A program made the translations under genes and the position numbers. A stretch of DNA of 52,867 nucleotides from an uncultured Ruminococcus sp. (GTDB lineage Bacteria; Bacillota; Clostridia; Lachnospirales; Lachnospiraceae), in contig UQKK01000024.1 of assembly GCA_900541505.1 (NCBI GenBank), positions 1 through 52,867 on the forward strand, read 5' to 3'. Positions 16,666 to 25,430 of the stretch are shown piece after piece; position 1 is the first letter of the stretch; the number at the start of each line of letters is the position of its first letter. Below the pieces are notes generated by a model. The model worked only from the letters and a program-made list of their open reading frames with translations. It was not told where the DNA came from and made no database searches.

Positions 16666-18609
16666 CTATGGATTTTCAATCTGCGTTTTTTCCACTTTCA
16701 GAGGTTTTTTCAGGAAAACAATGCCCAGCATCGCCACCACAGCGCCTGCCGCCACGCTCACCAGGAACATAGGCGCGTTTTCAATGATACCGATGACGAA
16801 AATTCCGCCGTGAGGCGCTCTGGATGCGCAGCCAAACAGCATAGATAAAGCACCTGCCGCCGCAGAACCTACGATACTTGGCGGGATGATGCGCAAGGGG
16901 TCTGATGCCGCGAAGGGGATGGCGCCTTCCGTAATGAAGGACAGTCCCATGATATAGTTTGTCACCGATGTCTGCTGTTCATTCTTTGTAAACCGGTTTC
17001 TGAAAAATGTGGTCGCCAGCGCGATTCCGATGGGCGGCACCATACCGCCTGCCATCACTGCCGCCATGATATCAAACTGTCCGCTGGCAATGGAAGCAGT
17101 GCCGAAAACATAGGCAGCCTTGTTAAAGGGACCGCCGAAGTCAATCGCCATCATGCCGCCTAACACAGCGCCCAGCAGCAGCTTACTTCCCTCTCCCATG
17201 CCGGAAAGAGCGTTGTTCAGCCATGTGTTGAAGGCGCCCACCGGAGGGTTCACGAGGAAAATCATGATAGCGCCCATGGCAAGGATTCCCAAAAACGGAT
17301 AGAGCAGAACCGGTTTCGTTCCTTCCAATGCCCGGGGAAGCTTCTCCAGCAGTTTCTTGATGAGCAGCATCACAAGCCCCGCCACAAAGCCTGCAATCAG
17401 CGCCCCGAAAAAGCCGGAGGAAATCCACTCCTCTTCCGGAAGCGTCACGGACGTTCCCGCCTTTGCCAGAAGTCCGCCCACAATACCGGGCATGAGTGCG
17501 GGCCGGTCTGCGATTGCCATGGCAATATATCCCGCCAGGATTGGGAACATCATGCCAAAGGATACATTTCCCACAAGGTTAAAGAACCTCGCCAGCGCCG
17601 TCCCAGTTCCGAAGACGTCCGTTCCCGCATTGGCGCTGTCAAAAATATAGGACAGAGCGATGAGAATACCGCCGCCGATGACAAAGGGCAGCATGTGGGA
17701 GACGCCGTTCATGAGCGCCTTGTAAATCTTTCTTCCCAACTTTTCCTCTTCCACGCCGCTGCTCTCTGTGCTCTCGTTTCCCTGGCTGTGGTAAATTCCC
17801 ACACTGCCCTCTGTCGCCCGCTTTAACAGCTCCTCAGGCTTGTGGATTCCGTCCGCCACTTTCGTCACAATGACCGGCTTTCCGTCAAAGCGCGCCATCT
17901 TCACTTCCTTGTCCGCCGCGACGATAATACACTGGCAGCCTGCAATCTCCTCCGGGGTCAGGACATTTTTGTCCCCGCCAGAGCCGTTGGTCTCTACCTT
18001 GATGCTCACCCCCATCTCTTTCGCCGTATTTTCCAGGCTTTCCGCCGCCATATAGGTGTGCGCGATTCCTGTGGGGCACGCGGTAACGGCAAGCACCTGA
18101 TAACCGCTTTTTGGAGCTTTCGCGTGTTCTTTTTCTTCCTCGGCGGCAGCCTTTCCGCTCTCCGCCTCATCCACACAGCGAAGAAATGCCTCCACCGTAG
18201 GAGCTTCCAGCAGATTCTTTTTGAAATTCTCGTCCATCAGCAGCATGGACAGGCGGCTCAGTACCTCCAGATGCACGTTGTCCTCCGTGTTCGGCGCGGC
18301 GATGAGGAAAATCAGATGCACCGGCTCCCCGTCCAGAGAGTCGTAGTTCACCCCGTCTTTGATGACCATCGCCGCCAGCCCCGGCGCGCTCACCGCATCG
18401 GTCTTCGCGTGGGGAATGGCGATGCCTTCCCCAATCCCCGTGGTGCCCTCTTCCTCTCTTTTAAAGACGCCCTCTCTGTATGTTTCTTCATCGCGGATAT
18501 TTCCGCCCTTCACCATCAGAGCCACCATCTGACGGATGACTTCCTCTTTTGACTGTGCGTTTCCATGGAGCTCTATGCTGCATGGTTTCAGTAAATCGGT
18601 TATCCTCAT
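16666..18609 (-). CDS. fruA: Fructose-specific PTS enzyme IIABC
   Basis: 647 residues. EIIA comes first with its phospho-His67 (IGEGIAIPHAKTDAV). The fructose-type EIIB follows with Cys178 (VTACPTGIAHTYMAAE). Then an EIIC membrane domain with about eight to nine segments (from near 295) to the C-terminus. It imports fructose as fructose-1-phosphate using phosphate from PEP via enzyme I and HPr. The start ATG overlaps the fruK stop (ATGA), which implies translational coupling. The following HPr gene supplies a phosphoryl donor. Mannose or another ketose is a possible alternative substrate, but the neighbours favour fructose. Confidence 0.95.
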   Translation of the reverse strand: MRITDLLKPCSIELHGNAQSKEEVIRQMVALMVKGGNIRDEETYREGVFKREEEGTTGIGEGIAIPHAKTDAVSAPGLAAMVIKDGVNYDSLDGEPVHLIFLIAAPNTEDNVHLEVLSRLSMLLMDENFKKNLLEAPTVEAFLRCVDEAESGKAAAEEEKEHAKAPKSGYQVLAVTACPTGIAHTYMAAESLENTAKEMGVSIKVETNGSGGDKNVLTPEEIAGCQCIIVAADKEVKMARFDGKPVIVTKVADGIHKPEELLKRATEGSVGIYHSQGNESTESSGVEEEKLGRKIYKALMNGVSHMLPFVIGGGILIALSYIFDSANAGTDVFGTGTALARFFNLVGNVSFGMMFPILAGYIAMAIADRPALMPGIVGGLLAKAGTSVTLPEEEWISSGFFGALIAGFVAGLVMLLIKKLLEKLPRALEGTKPVLLYPFLGILAMGAIMIFLVNPPVGAFNTWLNNALSGMGEGSKLLLGAVLGGMMAIDFGGPFNKAAYVFGTASIASGQFDIMAAVMAGGMVPPIGIALATTFFRNRFTKNEQQTSVTNYIMGLSFITEGAIPFAASDPLRIIPPSIVGSAAAGALSMLFGCASRAPHGGIFVIGIIENAPMFLVSVAAGAVVAMLGIVFLKKPLKVEKTQIENP

Positions 18610-19544
18610 TTTCCTTCTCCTTCCTGTAATCCATATTCCTCCGCCGGTCTCTCAAGCTTCTCCACAATCTCATTTTTCGCCGCCAGCCAGGACACAAACG
18701 CCGTGGCACTCCCCGCCGCTGTTCCCAACTCCAGTGCCTTTCCATAATCACCCGTGTTTAAGTATCCTGCCAGGAATCCTGCCACCATCGAATCTCCGGC
18801 TCCCACGGAGTTGACCACCTTTCCTTTGGGCGGTCTCTTTTTGCGCACGCTGTCATCCTCCGCCACCAGAAGAGCGCCTTCTGCCGCCATAGATACCAGC
18901 ACATTGACTGCCCCCATCTCCTTAAGCTTCCGGGCGTAATAAATCAACTCTTCCTCTGTCTGAATCTCCACGCCGAACAGTTCTCCCAGCTCGTGGTTAT
19001 TTGGCTTCACAAGGAAGGGTCTGTATCTCAACACCTTTTTCAGTAAATCACCCGTGGCATCGACCGCAATCTTCACCCCTTTTCCTTCCAGCCGTCTCAT
19101 GATACGTTCGTATACATCCTCCGGCAGTGTATTGGGAATACTGCCTGCCAAAACCAGCACATCGCCTTCCACCAGAGCGTCCAGCTTCTCATACAGTTTA
19201 TCGAGGGCTGTATCCGGAATTGCCGGTCCCTGCCCGTTAATCTCGCTCTCCTCGTCGGACTTTACTTTTACATTGATGCGTGTCTGCCCTTCTTCCAAGG
19301 GGATAAAATCTGTCAGACAGCCGTATTCTTCCAACATCTGCTCCATCGCCATGCCTGTGAATCCGGCTTTGAATCCCAGCGCCTCTGTCTGAAATCCCAG
19401 GTTGGAGAGGATGACAGAGACATTATTCCCCTTTCCCCCCGGATAAATATTTTCCTTCTTCGCCCGGTTAATCTGCCCCAGCGCCATATCCTCAATCTGG
19501 ACCACATAATCCAGGGACGGGTTAAACGTTACCGTATAAATCAT
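18606..19544 (-). CDS. fruK: 1-phosphofructokinase
   Basis: 312 residues, PfkB/ribokinase superfamily. The first signature is GGKGNNVSVILSNLG near residue 37, and the second, with the catalytic Asp, is VNSVGAGDSMVAGFLAGYL near 250. It phosphorylates fructose-1-phosphate to fructose-1,6-bisphosphate. Its start overlaps the fruR stop by 4 bp and its stop overlaps the fruA start by 4 bp, so the three genes form one tightly coupled unit. A tagatose-6-phosphate kinase is the main alternative in this superfamily, but the fruA and fruR context argues against it. Confidence 0.95.
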   Translation of the reverse strand: MIYTVTFNPSLDYVVQIEDMALGQINRAKKENIYPGGKGNNVSVILSNLGFQTEALGFKAGFTGMAMEQMLEEYGCLTDFIPLEEGQTRINVKVKSDEESEINGQGPAIPDTALDKLYEKLDALVEGDVLVLAGSIPNTLPEDVYERIMRRLEGKGVKIAVDATGDLLKKVLRYRPFLVKPNNHELGELFGVEIQTEEELIYYARKLKEMGAVNVLVSMAAEGALLVAEDDSVRKKRPPKGKVVNSVGAGDSMVAGFLAGYLNTGDYGKALELGTAAGSATAFVSWLAAKNEIVEKLERPAEEYGLQEGEGK

Positions 19545-20293
19545 TTTTTCTTCACCTCAATCATATTCTTTTCTTTTTTCAGCTTTTCATCCAAAATTTC
19601 TGTTGTAATGATATAAGCATCCGAAAATTCTCCGAATTTGACAGGGGAAACCTTGCCTATCTTCTCGGAATCCGCGAGCACATAACATGTCCTGCAGTGC
19701 TTCATCGCCGCCTCTTTTGTCGCCGCTTCGCTCTCGTCCGGCGTAGTAAATCCGTGCTCCTTATCCGCCCCGTTGGTCCCGAAAAATCCTGCGGTAAAGT
19801 TATATTTTTCCAAACTTCTGATGGTCTCTGTCCCCACCGCCGCCTCTGTGGATGCCTTGAACTTCCCGCCCAGCAGGTAGACCGTGCAGCCCTTTTTGGA
19901 AAGTTCTTTGGCGTTGGCAATACCGTTGGTGACATAGACCGCCTCCGTCTGTGTGATATATGCTGTCATATGCGCGATGCTCGTTCCCGCATCCAGATAG
20001 ACAAAATCGTCCTTTTTGATAAGCTGCGCCGCGTACTTTCCAATCTCCTGCTTTTCCTCGGCGTTCATATCCATCCGGGAGGACACCGCCACATCAGTGG
20101 TCGTATAGTCCATCCCCAGCGCTGTGGCGCCCCCATGCACCTTAATGAGGAGCTTCTTCTCATCCAGAGCCGCCAGGTCTCTGCGGATGGTGGATTCCGA
20201 AGTGTTCAAAAGCTCTTTCAGTTCCTGGACAGTCACGGACTTCCTTGCATTTACTATATTTAAAATTTCGGCAAACCGTTCTTCTGTCAGCAT
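19541..20293 (-). CDS. fruR: DeoR-family repressor of the fructose operon
   Basis: 250 residues. The N-terminal DeoR helix-turn-helix (RFAEILNIVNARKSVTVQELKELLNTSESTIRRDLAAL) is followed by the sugar-phosphate sensing domain (VYLDAGTSIAHMTAYI, YVTNGIANAKELSKKG, GGKFKASTEAAVG). From family knowledge FruR is released from DNA by fructose-1-phosphate. It is the first gene of fruR-fruK-fruA-HPr. Three GAAAATG repeats lie over its promoter and are likely its operators. The ATG at 20293 follows an AAGGAAGGTGA ribosome binding site. Confidence 0.93.
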   Translation of the reverse strand: MLTEERFAEILNIVNARKSVTVQELKELLNTSESTIRRDLAALDEKKLLIKVHGGATALGMDYTTTDVAVSSRMDMNAEEKQEIGKYAAQLIKKDDFVYLDAGTSIAHMTAYITQTEAVYVTNGIANAKELSKKGCTVYLLGGKFKASTEAAVGTETIRSLEKYNFTAGFFGTNGADKEHGFTTPDESEAATKEAAMKHCRTCYVLADSEKIGKVSPVKFGEFSDAYIITTEILDEKLKKEKNMIEVKKK

Positions 20294-20323
20294 ATCGTCA
20301 CCTTCCTTTTCTTTGATGGTTCT

Positions 20324-20352
20324 ATCATACTCTCATTTTCTTTCAATGTCAA
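20324..20352 (-). promoter_or_regulatory. Promoter of the fructose operon
   Basis: Minus strand TTGACA (20347-20352), a 17-bp spacer and TATGAT (20324-20329), about 30 nt above the fruR start. It is embedded in a run of repeated GAAAATG motifs. Confidence 0.75.
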
Positions 20353-20390
20353 CCATTTTCATTCATATTCTTTTAATTTCAATCATTTTC
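20334..20390 (-). promoter_or_regulatory. Three helically phased GAAAATG repeats (candidate FruR operators)
   Basis: CATTTTC on the plus strand (GAAAATG on the minus strand) occurs at 20334-20340, 20354-20360 and 20384-20390. The spacings are 20 and 30 bp, so all copies face the same side of the helix. One copy is inside the promoter spacer and two are upstream of the -35. Direct repeats of this kind are typical of DeoR-family operators. Confidence 0.55.
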
Positions 20391-20522
20391 TCTCACAAGT
20401 ATTCATTCACATTCTGAGGGCTTCCCCCTGCCGTCTATCCCTCACTTTCCGGGCAATAGTCCACTCGTTTATACATGTCTCGACACTTTTTGTATACTTT
20501 TACGAAACCTTTCTTAAATCCG

Positions 20523-20551
20523 TTGACTTTTATTGTTAAACATGCTAAACT
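20523..20551 (+). promoter_or_regulatory. Promoter of the cold-shock gene
   Basis: TTGACT (20523-20528), a 17-bp spacer and TAAACT (20546-20551). This gives a 5' leader of about 67 nt before the start at 20625. Cold-shock mRNAs often have structured leaders, but nothing specific was recognised here. Confidence 0.6.
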
Positions 20552-20624
20552 GACACCGTATCGCTTGAATTACCTCAGACGATACATAACTATATTATTT
20601 TCAATTTTTATGGAGGACAACAAA

Positions 20625-20822
20625 ATGACAGGTACAGTGAAATGGTTTAACAACCAAAAGGGCTATGGATTCATCTCCGATTCCGAGGGCAACGACGTGT
20701 TCGTACACTACTCCGGATTGCTGATGGATGGATTCAAATCCCTGGAAGAAGGTCAGGCTGTCGAGTTTGAAGTGACAGAAGGCGCAAAAGGACCACAGGC
20801 AACAAACGTAGTAAAACTTTAA
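20625..20822 (+). CDS. Cold-shock domain protein
   Basis: 65 residues, a single cold-shock domain. The start at 20625 has GGAGG 8 nt upstream and gives the canonical N-terminus MTGTVKWFNNQKGYGFI. RNP1 is KGYGFI and RNP2 is VFVHYS. The upstream in-frame extension to 20475 crosses the promoter and is not coding. It binds single-stranded RNA or DNA and acts as an RNA chaperone. It is monocistronic, with its own promoter and a terminator 85 nt below the stop. Confidence 0.95.
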   Translation: MTGTVKWFNNQKGYGFISDSEGNDVFVHYSGLLMDGFKSLEEGQAVEFEVTEGAKGPQATNVVKL

Positions 20823-20905
20823 TCTGATTTTTAATGTACCTTTTAATATATAAATTAGACTGGATTTAATATTAAAAAGCAATACAGAGAAAAACGATTA
20901 AAAAG

Positions 20906-20950
20906 GAGCTGTCGTCAGGCTGTGAAAGCCGAGGCGATGGCTCATTTTTT
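20906..20950 (+). terminator. Rho-independent terminator after the cold-shock gene
   Basis: GAGC and a long G/C stem (GTCGTC opposite GGCGAT with wobble pairs, then GGC/GCC near the loop) closing at GCTC, then A and TTTTTT. The position 85 nt below the csp stop fits a csp terminator. The rest of the gap to 21153 is AT-rich. Confidence 0.75.
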
Positions 20951-21153
20951 GTCATCGGAAAGCCTTCTTCGCTGCGCACGTCACAGAATCCATCTTTGCT
21001 CTATATTCTGATATTTTAACTTTCCCTTTTAATACCCCCTTATATCATCAATACTTTTCTCCGCCCAAGAAATCATTTTCTTGCTATATTTTCATTTATA
21101 GTTTATTCTATATATAAGACACTCTGTATATTTTGTATGAAAGGATGAAATCG

Positions 21154-22056
21154 ATGAATCAAGAGACTACCATTTTATGGACAGAGATTACAGATTTTCC
21201 GGAAGGGTGGGGAATCAAGAAACATTCCCACAAAGACTATTACCATCTTTTCTATTTTGTGAAGGGCACCGGTACTTTTTTTATCGGTGAAAAGAAATAT
21301 GACATCACACCCGGCGTCTGCTTCCTGCTCCCTCCCGATACCGTTCACGGGCTGGAGATTTCGACAGTGGAGGAGCTATCCTCCTATGAGATTAAGTTCA
21401 ACATCCATGACACCACCCTGCGCGAACGTCTTTCAGAGGGCATCATGTGCAGTGAAGAGGGGGATTTCATCAGCACCTGTGTTCGGTTCATCCATCAGGA
21501 CGGGCTCTCCCACGACCCCGGAAAACGCAGGAACGCCAACTACTTTCTGTGCGCGCTCCTGGCACGTATCGCGGACGACCATACAGGGGCGGAACACAGG
21601 GATTCCGAGCTCATTGATACATCCGCTTATTCCGATACGGTTGTGAGCATCATCATCTATATTGAAACCAATTACATGCATCACATCTACCTGGATGACA
21701 TTGCGCAGTATATTGAATACAACCGGAATTACATGTGCTCCCTCTTTAAGAAGGATACCGGCATCACAGTCGTCGATTATCTGAATTATGTCCGTATCCG
21801 AAAAGCGTGCGAGTACATTCTTTACAGCGATATCGGTTTCTCACAGATTTGTTACCGCGTGGGCTTCCTCAATCTCAGCCACTTCAACCGGACCTTCAAA
21901 AATCTGGTAGGGACAACGCCCAGCGCCTACAGCAAGATGGTGGATATGAACGACAACAATCTCTTCCCCAAAAACAGCGCGGAAGATTCCGGGCTTCATT
22001 CCTATTTCCCGTCCGTCACACAGGCAATCGCGGCGCTGCATATCAGTGATTCTTAG
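21154..22056 (+). CDS. AraC-family regulator with N-terminal cupin domain
   Basis: 300 residues from the ATG at 21154, preferred because AAAGGA lies 9 nt upstream. The upstream TTG/ATG options are too close to that site. The N-terminal half is a cupin sensor (GWGIKKHSHKDYYHLFYF, TPGVCFLLPPDTVHGLE). The C-terminal 100 residues hold two helix-turn-helix motifs (YLDDIAQYIEYNRNYMCSLFKKDTG and IGFSQICYRVGFLNLSHFNRTFKN) of the AraC/XylS type. It faces the end of the biotin-carboxylase/pxp operon and is the only regulator next to it, so control of that operon is plausible. A 14-bp sequence upstream of this gene recurs at the operon promoter. Confidence 0.9.
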   Translation: MNQETTILWTEITDFPEGWGIKKHSHKDYYHLFYFVKGTGTFFIGEKKYDITPGVCFLLPPDTVHGLEISTVEELSSYEIKFNIHDTTLRERLSEGIMCSEEGDFISTCVRFIHQDGLSHDPGKRRNANYFLCALLARIADDHTGAEHRDSELIDTSAYSDTVVSIIIYIETNYMHHIYLDDIAQYIEYNRNYMCSLFKKDTGITVVDYLNYVRIRKACEYILYSDIGFSQICYRVGFLNLSHFNRTFKNLVGTTPSAYSKMVDMNDNNLFPKNSAEDSGLHSYFPSVTQAIAALHISDS

Positions 22057-22081
22057 ATAATTTCAGCAAAATAAACATTCT

Positions 22082-22132
22082 GAAAAGGGTGTCACTCAAC
22101 ATCTGACCAGATGATTCTGTGACACCCTTTTC
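22082..22132. terminator. Bidirectional terminator between the AraC gene and the operon end
   Basis: GAAAAGGGTGTCAC ... GTGACACCCTTTTC forms a perfect 14-bp stem with an A-run on one side and a T-run on the other. It lies between convergent genes and can stop transcription both ways. Confidence 0.88.
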
Positions 22133-22149
22133 CTGTCATGAACTCCTCT

Positions 22150-23745
22150 CTAAAAGAGGGCTTTCATATTCTTTTTATCGTATTTTCCATTGGGAGTGAG
22201 TGGAATCTCCTCCACGAACACAATCCTCTCCGGCACTTTATATCCCGCGATTTCCCTGCGCAGCCGGTCTCGAATCTGCTGCTCATCTAAAGCAGAGCCT
22301 TCCTTCTTTCTTATGACCGCCGCGGGCGCTTCGCCGTACACTTCACTGGGGATGCCCACCACAGCGGCTTCCTCCACGCCGTCTATCTGCAGAAGCTCCC
22401 GCTCCACATCAGAGCTGACCACCTTCTCGCCTCCGCGGTTTATCATATCCTTCTTGCGGTCCACCACATAGCAGTACCCTTCCTCAGTGAAATATCCCAT
22501 GTCGCCCGTATGGAGCCATCCGTCTTTGTACAGGGGTGTATCCATCTTGTAATAACATTCCAGCAGATTGGTGCCGTACAAAAGGAGTTCTCCCAACTCT
22601 CCCGTCGGCAGTTCCTTACCCTCTTCATCAACGATTTTGAATTTCATTCCGGGTATGGGCACTCCGTTTGATTCCATCTCAGGGCTCTTAGCGGCATTTT
22701 CCGGCAGGACCGCCGCCGGGGATGCCGTCTCTGTCATCCCATATACGGTCCGAAATTCGCAGTCCGGAAGCCAGTCATGTATCTTCTCTATCATCTGTCT
22801 TGGGCTTCTTGCGCCGCCGCAGGCGAGACACCGCAGGCTCTCAAGCTTCGGAAATTTATCCCTCTCTCTCACCAGAAGGCTGTAGACCGTAGGCGCCGCG
22901 TGCAGGAAAGTCACCTGTTTTTCCTGTACGCATCGCAGTACTTCCTCTGCTTTAAAAAACTGCTGCATATATACCGTCCCGCCGGAGAAAAGCATGGTCC
23001 CCAACAGGGCGGACAGTCCCGTTATCATATAGATGGGCACGGGAATCACCGTGGAATCCTTCTCTGTGATGTCGAATAATTTGCGGTAGGTAGCTGCCGC
23101 ATGCATATAGCTGTAATTGGTGAGCATGACCGCCTTGCTGGCAGAACTGGTCCCGGATGTGAACATCATGACCACAGTGTCCTCATATCCGCCTTTCTCC
23201 TCTGCCTCAGGATATCCTTCTTCCATCACCCCGCCAAATATCTCCGCCTCTTTTGAGGAATGATATTCTATCAGAGTGAGTCCCTTCTCCTGATACGTCT
23301 CGAAATAAGCCCGGTAGTCGGTATCCAAAATCACATGCTGCGCATCCGATTTATCCAGCAGTGACCATATCTCTTTTTGCTTATATTTTGTAGGCAGCAG
23401 AACCGCAATCGCACCCAGTTTCACCAATGCCAGAAAAGCCACGCAGAACTCCGCGCTGCTGTACATCATCAGGGCGACATGACTGCCCTTAACCACGCCG
23501 AACTTATATTTCAGCACAGAGGCAAAACTATCCGCAGCGTTTTTTAATCCCCGGTAGGTAAGGCAATGCCCGAAGCTGTCCACCACAGCCGTCTTTTCCG
23601 GTCTTGACTCCCCGTACTTGGCAACTGCCCTGTAGAGATTTGCAGGAAGCCCCGGATAAGTCTCTATCTTCCTCCCGGAATCCAATATGATTTCTGTCAT
23701 ATTAAGCGGTATACGTTTTTTCCACAATTCACTGCCGTTATACAT
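22150..23745 (-). CDS. Acyl-CoA ligase-like adenylate-forming enzyme
   Basis: 531 residues, ANL superfamily. Visible motifs: the P-loop region MMFTSGTSSASKAVMLTN (near 200), YGMTETASPA (near 335), LHTGDMGYFTEEGYCYVVDRKKD (near 420), and the C-terminal lysine loop TPNGKYDKK. It should form an acyl-adenylate and then an acyl-CoA. The P-loop is unusual: the common TSGTTGxPKG is here TSGTSSASKA, keeping the Lys but losing two glycines and the proline. It starts 2 bp after the CoA-transferase stop, so it is the last gene of the eight-gene operon. Substrate unknown; a carboxylic acid made by the pathway is the natural guess. Confidence 0.85.
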   Translation of the reverse strand: MYNGSELWKKRIPLNMTEIILDSGRKIETYPGLPANLYRAVAKYGESRPEKTAVVDSFGHCLTYRGLKNAADSFASVLKYKFGVVKGSHVALMMYSSAEFCVAFLALVKLGAIAVLLPTKYKQKEIWSLLDKSDAQHVILDTDYRAYFETYQEKGLTLIEYHSSKEAEIFGGVMEEGYPEAEEKGGYEDTVVMMFTSGTSSASKAVMLTNYSYMHAAATYRKLFDITEKDSTVIPVPIYMITGLSALLGTMLFSGGTVYMQQFFKAEEVLRCVQEKQVTFLHAAPTVYSLLVRERDKFPKLESLRCLACGGARSPRQMIEKIHDWLPDCEFRTVYGMTETASPAAVLPENAAKSPEMESNGVPIPGMKFKIVDEEGKELPTGELGELLLYGTNLLECYYKMDTPLYKDGWLHTGDMGYFTEEGYCYVVDRKKDMINRGGEKVVSSDVERELLQIDGVEEAAVVGIPSEVYGEAPAAVIRKKEGSALDEQQIRDRLRREIAGYKVPERIVFVEEIPLTPNGKYDKKNMKALF

Positions 23746-23747
23746 CT

Positions 23748-25337
23748 CTAACTCCGTTCAATCCATCTTCTGAGTCCGCACATCCCATCTTTGTAAAAAT
23801 CCGTGCTGGTCACTTTCAAATCTTCTGAAATCCGCGGCACAAATTCCATCTGGTCCAGAATATCTCTCTCAAGGTCAACCCCCTTGGCAATCTCGATAAG
23901 CTCCGGACCCTCCTTTGTGAGACGGAAGACTGCTCTCTCTGTGACATAGAGCATATTCTGTCCCCGCTCAAGGGCAATAGCGCCGTTGTATGAAATCTGC
24001 TGGACTTTCTTCACAAGTTTTTTGAATTTTCCTTCTTGTTGAATCTTCAGACCATCTTCGGAAAAATCCACCTTCAGCCCGCCGCCTGTAAATGTGGAGC
24101 AGAAAATCACATTTCTTGCGTTCGCCGTGATGTCGATAAAACCTCCTGCCCCCGGCGATTTGTCTCCCATCTTCGTGGAGTTGACATTTCCTGCCTCATC
24201 CATTTGCCCGGCTCCCATGAAAGCGTAATCAATCCCCGCCCCGGTGTAAAGTTCAAACTGGCGGTCATGGGGTATCAGCGCCTGCGGGTTCCTGGCAATG
24301 CCGAAATCGATAGTCCCTGCCGGGATTCCGCCGTACACCCCGGACTCCACCGTCAGAGTGACGATATCCGCAAGCCCTTCCTCCGCGATGATAGGTCCGA
24401 AATTTTCATTGGGTATCCCTGTACCCGTGTTGATAATCTGGTTCGGCACAAGTTCCGCCGCGGCACGCCTGGCGATAATCTTGCGCACATTGTTCGGAAT
24501 CGGCTTAAAGGACTGTTCCGGTGCCAGTGTCTCCCCCGAATAGGTGGGGTCGTAGTACCAGGAATAGGTCTGGCGGTGGTCCTCAATGGGATTTTCGCAC
24601 ACCACCAGCGCATCCACGAGCACACCCGGCACTGTCACCTCTTTGGCTCCAATCATGCCATCCTTGACAATCCGCTCCACCTGGCAGATGACCTTTCCGC
24701 CCCACCGCTTTGTCGCCATGACAGCGGGCAGTACCTCCAGGACCATCGCCTCCTGTCTGGTGGAAATATTGCCGCTCTCATCCGCGCAGGTTCCGCGGAT
24801 GAGAAGGGTATCAATGGGAAAATGATGATAACGGATGTATTCTTCTCCGTCCAATTCCATAAGGGAGACCGTCTTAAATTCAGACTTCCTCGCCTTCTCG
24901 TTCATCTCCCCCGCCTCATATCTGGGGTCTATGTAGGTTCCCAGTCCGACCTTGCTGATTTTCGCAGGTTCCCGAAGCGCCATACTGTGGAACAGATTCG
25001 CCATCTGCCCCTGTGGCAGATTGAACGCCTCTATCTTATTTTCCATGATTAATCCCATCATATTGGAGGACTGACCCCAGTGTCCTCCAATCACCCGTCT
25101 TAAAAGCCCCTCATGGGCGATGTACTGCAGCCCTCCGGGACATTTCTCAGATGCCTGCCCGCATGTATGTACATAGACCAGGTCTCTCGGATGCCCTTCC
25201 GCCTTAAATTTCTTTTCAATCTCTTTTAAAATGGATGTGCACGCGGAAATCTGTGTCATCGCAATCCCGCAGAGCGTTGTTCCATCTTCAATCATATCCA
25301 CAGCTTCCGCCGCGCTCACCACAACCGGCTTCCTCAT
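23748..25337 (-). CDS. Acyl-CoA:carboxylate CoA-transferase (class I, YdiF/propionate CoA-transferase type)
   Basis: 529 residues with both halves of a class I CoA-transferase in one chain. The alpha half begins MRKPVVVSAAEAVDMIEDGTTL. The beta half has the catalytic glutamate Glu331 in TLTVESGVYGGIPAGTIDFG, matching the E-x-G motif of propionate, acetate and ketoacid CoA-transferases. It moves CoA between short-chain acids through a glutamyl-CoA thioester. It follows pxpA by 93 bp and precedes the ligase by 2 bp. This suggests that the acid product of the upstream ring-opening steps is activated as a CoA ester. The exact acid cannot be read from the sequence. Confidence 0.9.
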   Translation of the reverse strand: MRKPVVVSAAEAVDMIEDGTTLCGIAMTQISACTSILKEIEKKFKAEGHPRDLVYVHTCGQASEKCPGGLQYIAHEGLLRRVIGGHWGQSSNMMGLIMENKIEAFNLPQGQMANLFHSMALREPAKISKVGLGTYIDPRYEAGEMNEKARKSEFKTVSLMELDGEEYIRYHHFPIDTLLIRGTCADESGNISTRQEAMVLEVLPAVMATKRWGGKVICQVERIVKDGMIGAKEVTVPGVLVDALVVCENPIEDHRQTYSWYYDPTYSGETLAPEQSFKPIPNNVRKIIARRAAAELVPNQIINTGTGIPNENFGPIIAEEGLADIVTLTVESGVYGGIPAGTIDFGIARNPQALIPHDRQFELYTGAGIDYAFMGAGQMDEAGNVNSTKMGDKSPGAGGFIDITANARNVIFCSTFTGGGLKVDFSEDGLKIQQEGKFKKLVKKVQQISYNGAIALERGQNMLYVTERAVFRLTKEGPELIEIAKGVDLERDILDQMEFVPRISEDLKVTSTDFYKDGMCGLRRWIERS

Positions 25338-25430
25338 CTCTTACAAAGTCCTTTCTGAGTAAATTATTCGTTCCAGTCTAACCCCGCTTCTTTTTGCCTA
25401 AACGTTCCCGCTTAAGCCCGCATATTCTTC

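Noticed and set aside
20475..20624. Extended cold-shock protein of 115 residues
   Set aside because: The extension spans the promoter and leader. The 65-residue form has a perfect family start and ribosome binding site.
24036..25052. 338-codon plus-strand open frame opposite the CoA-transferase
   Set aside because: It is antisense to a conserved gene, has no family features and no ribosome binding site. A shadow of codon bias.
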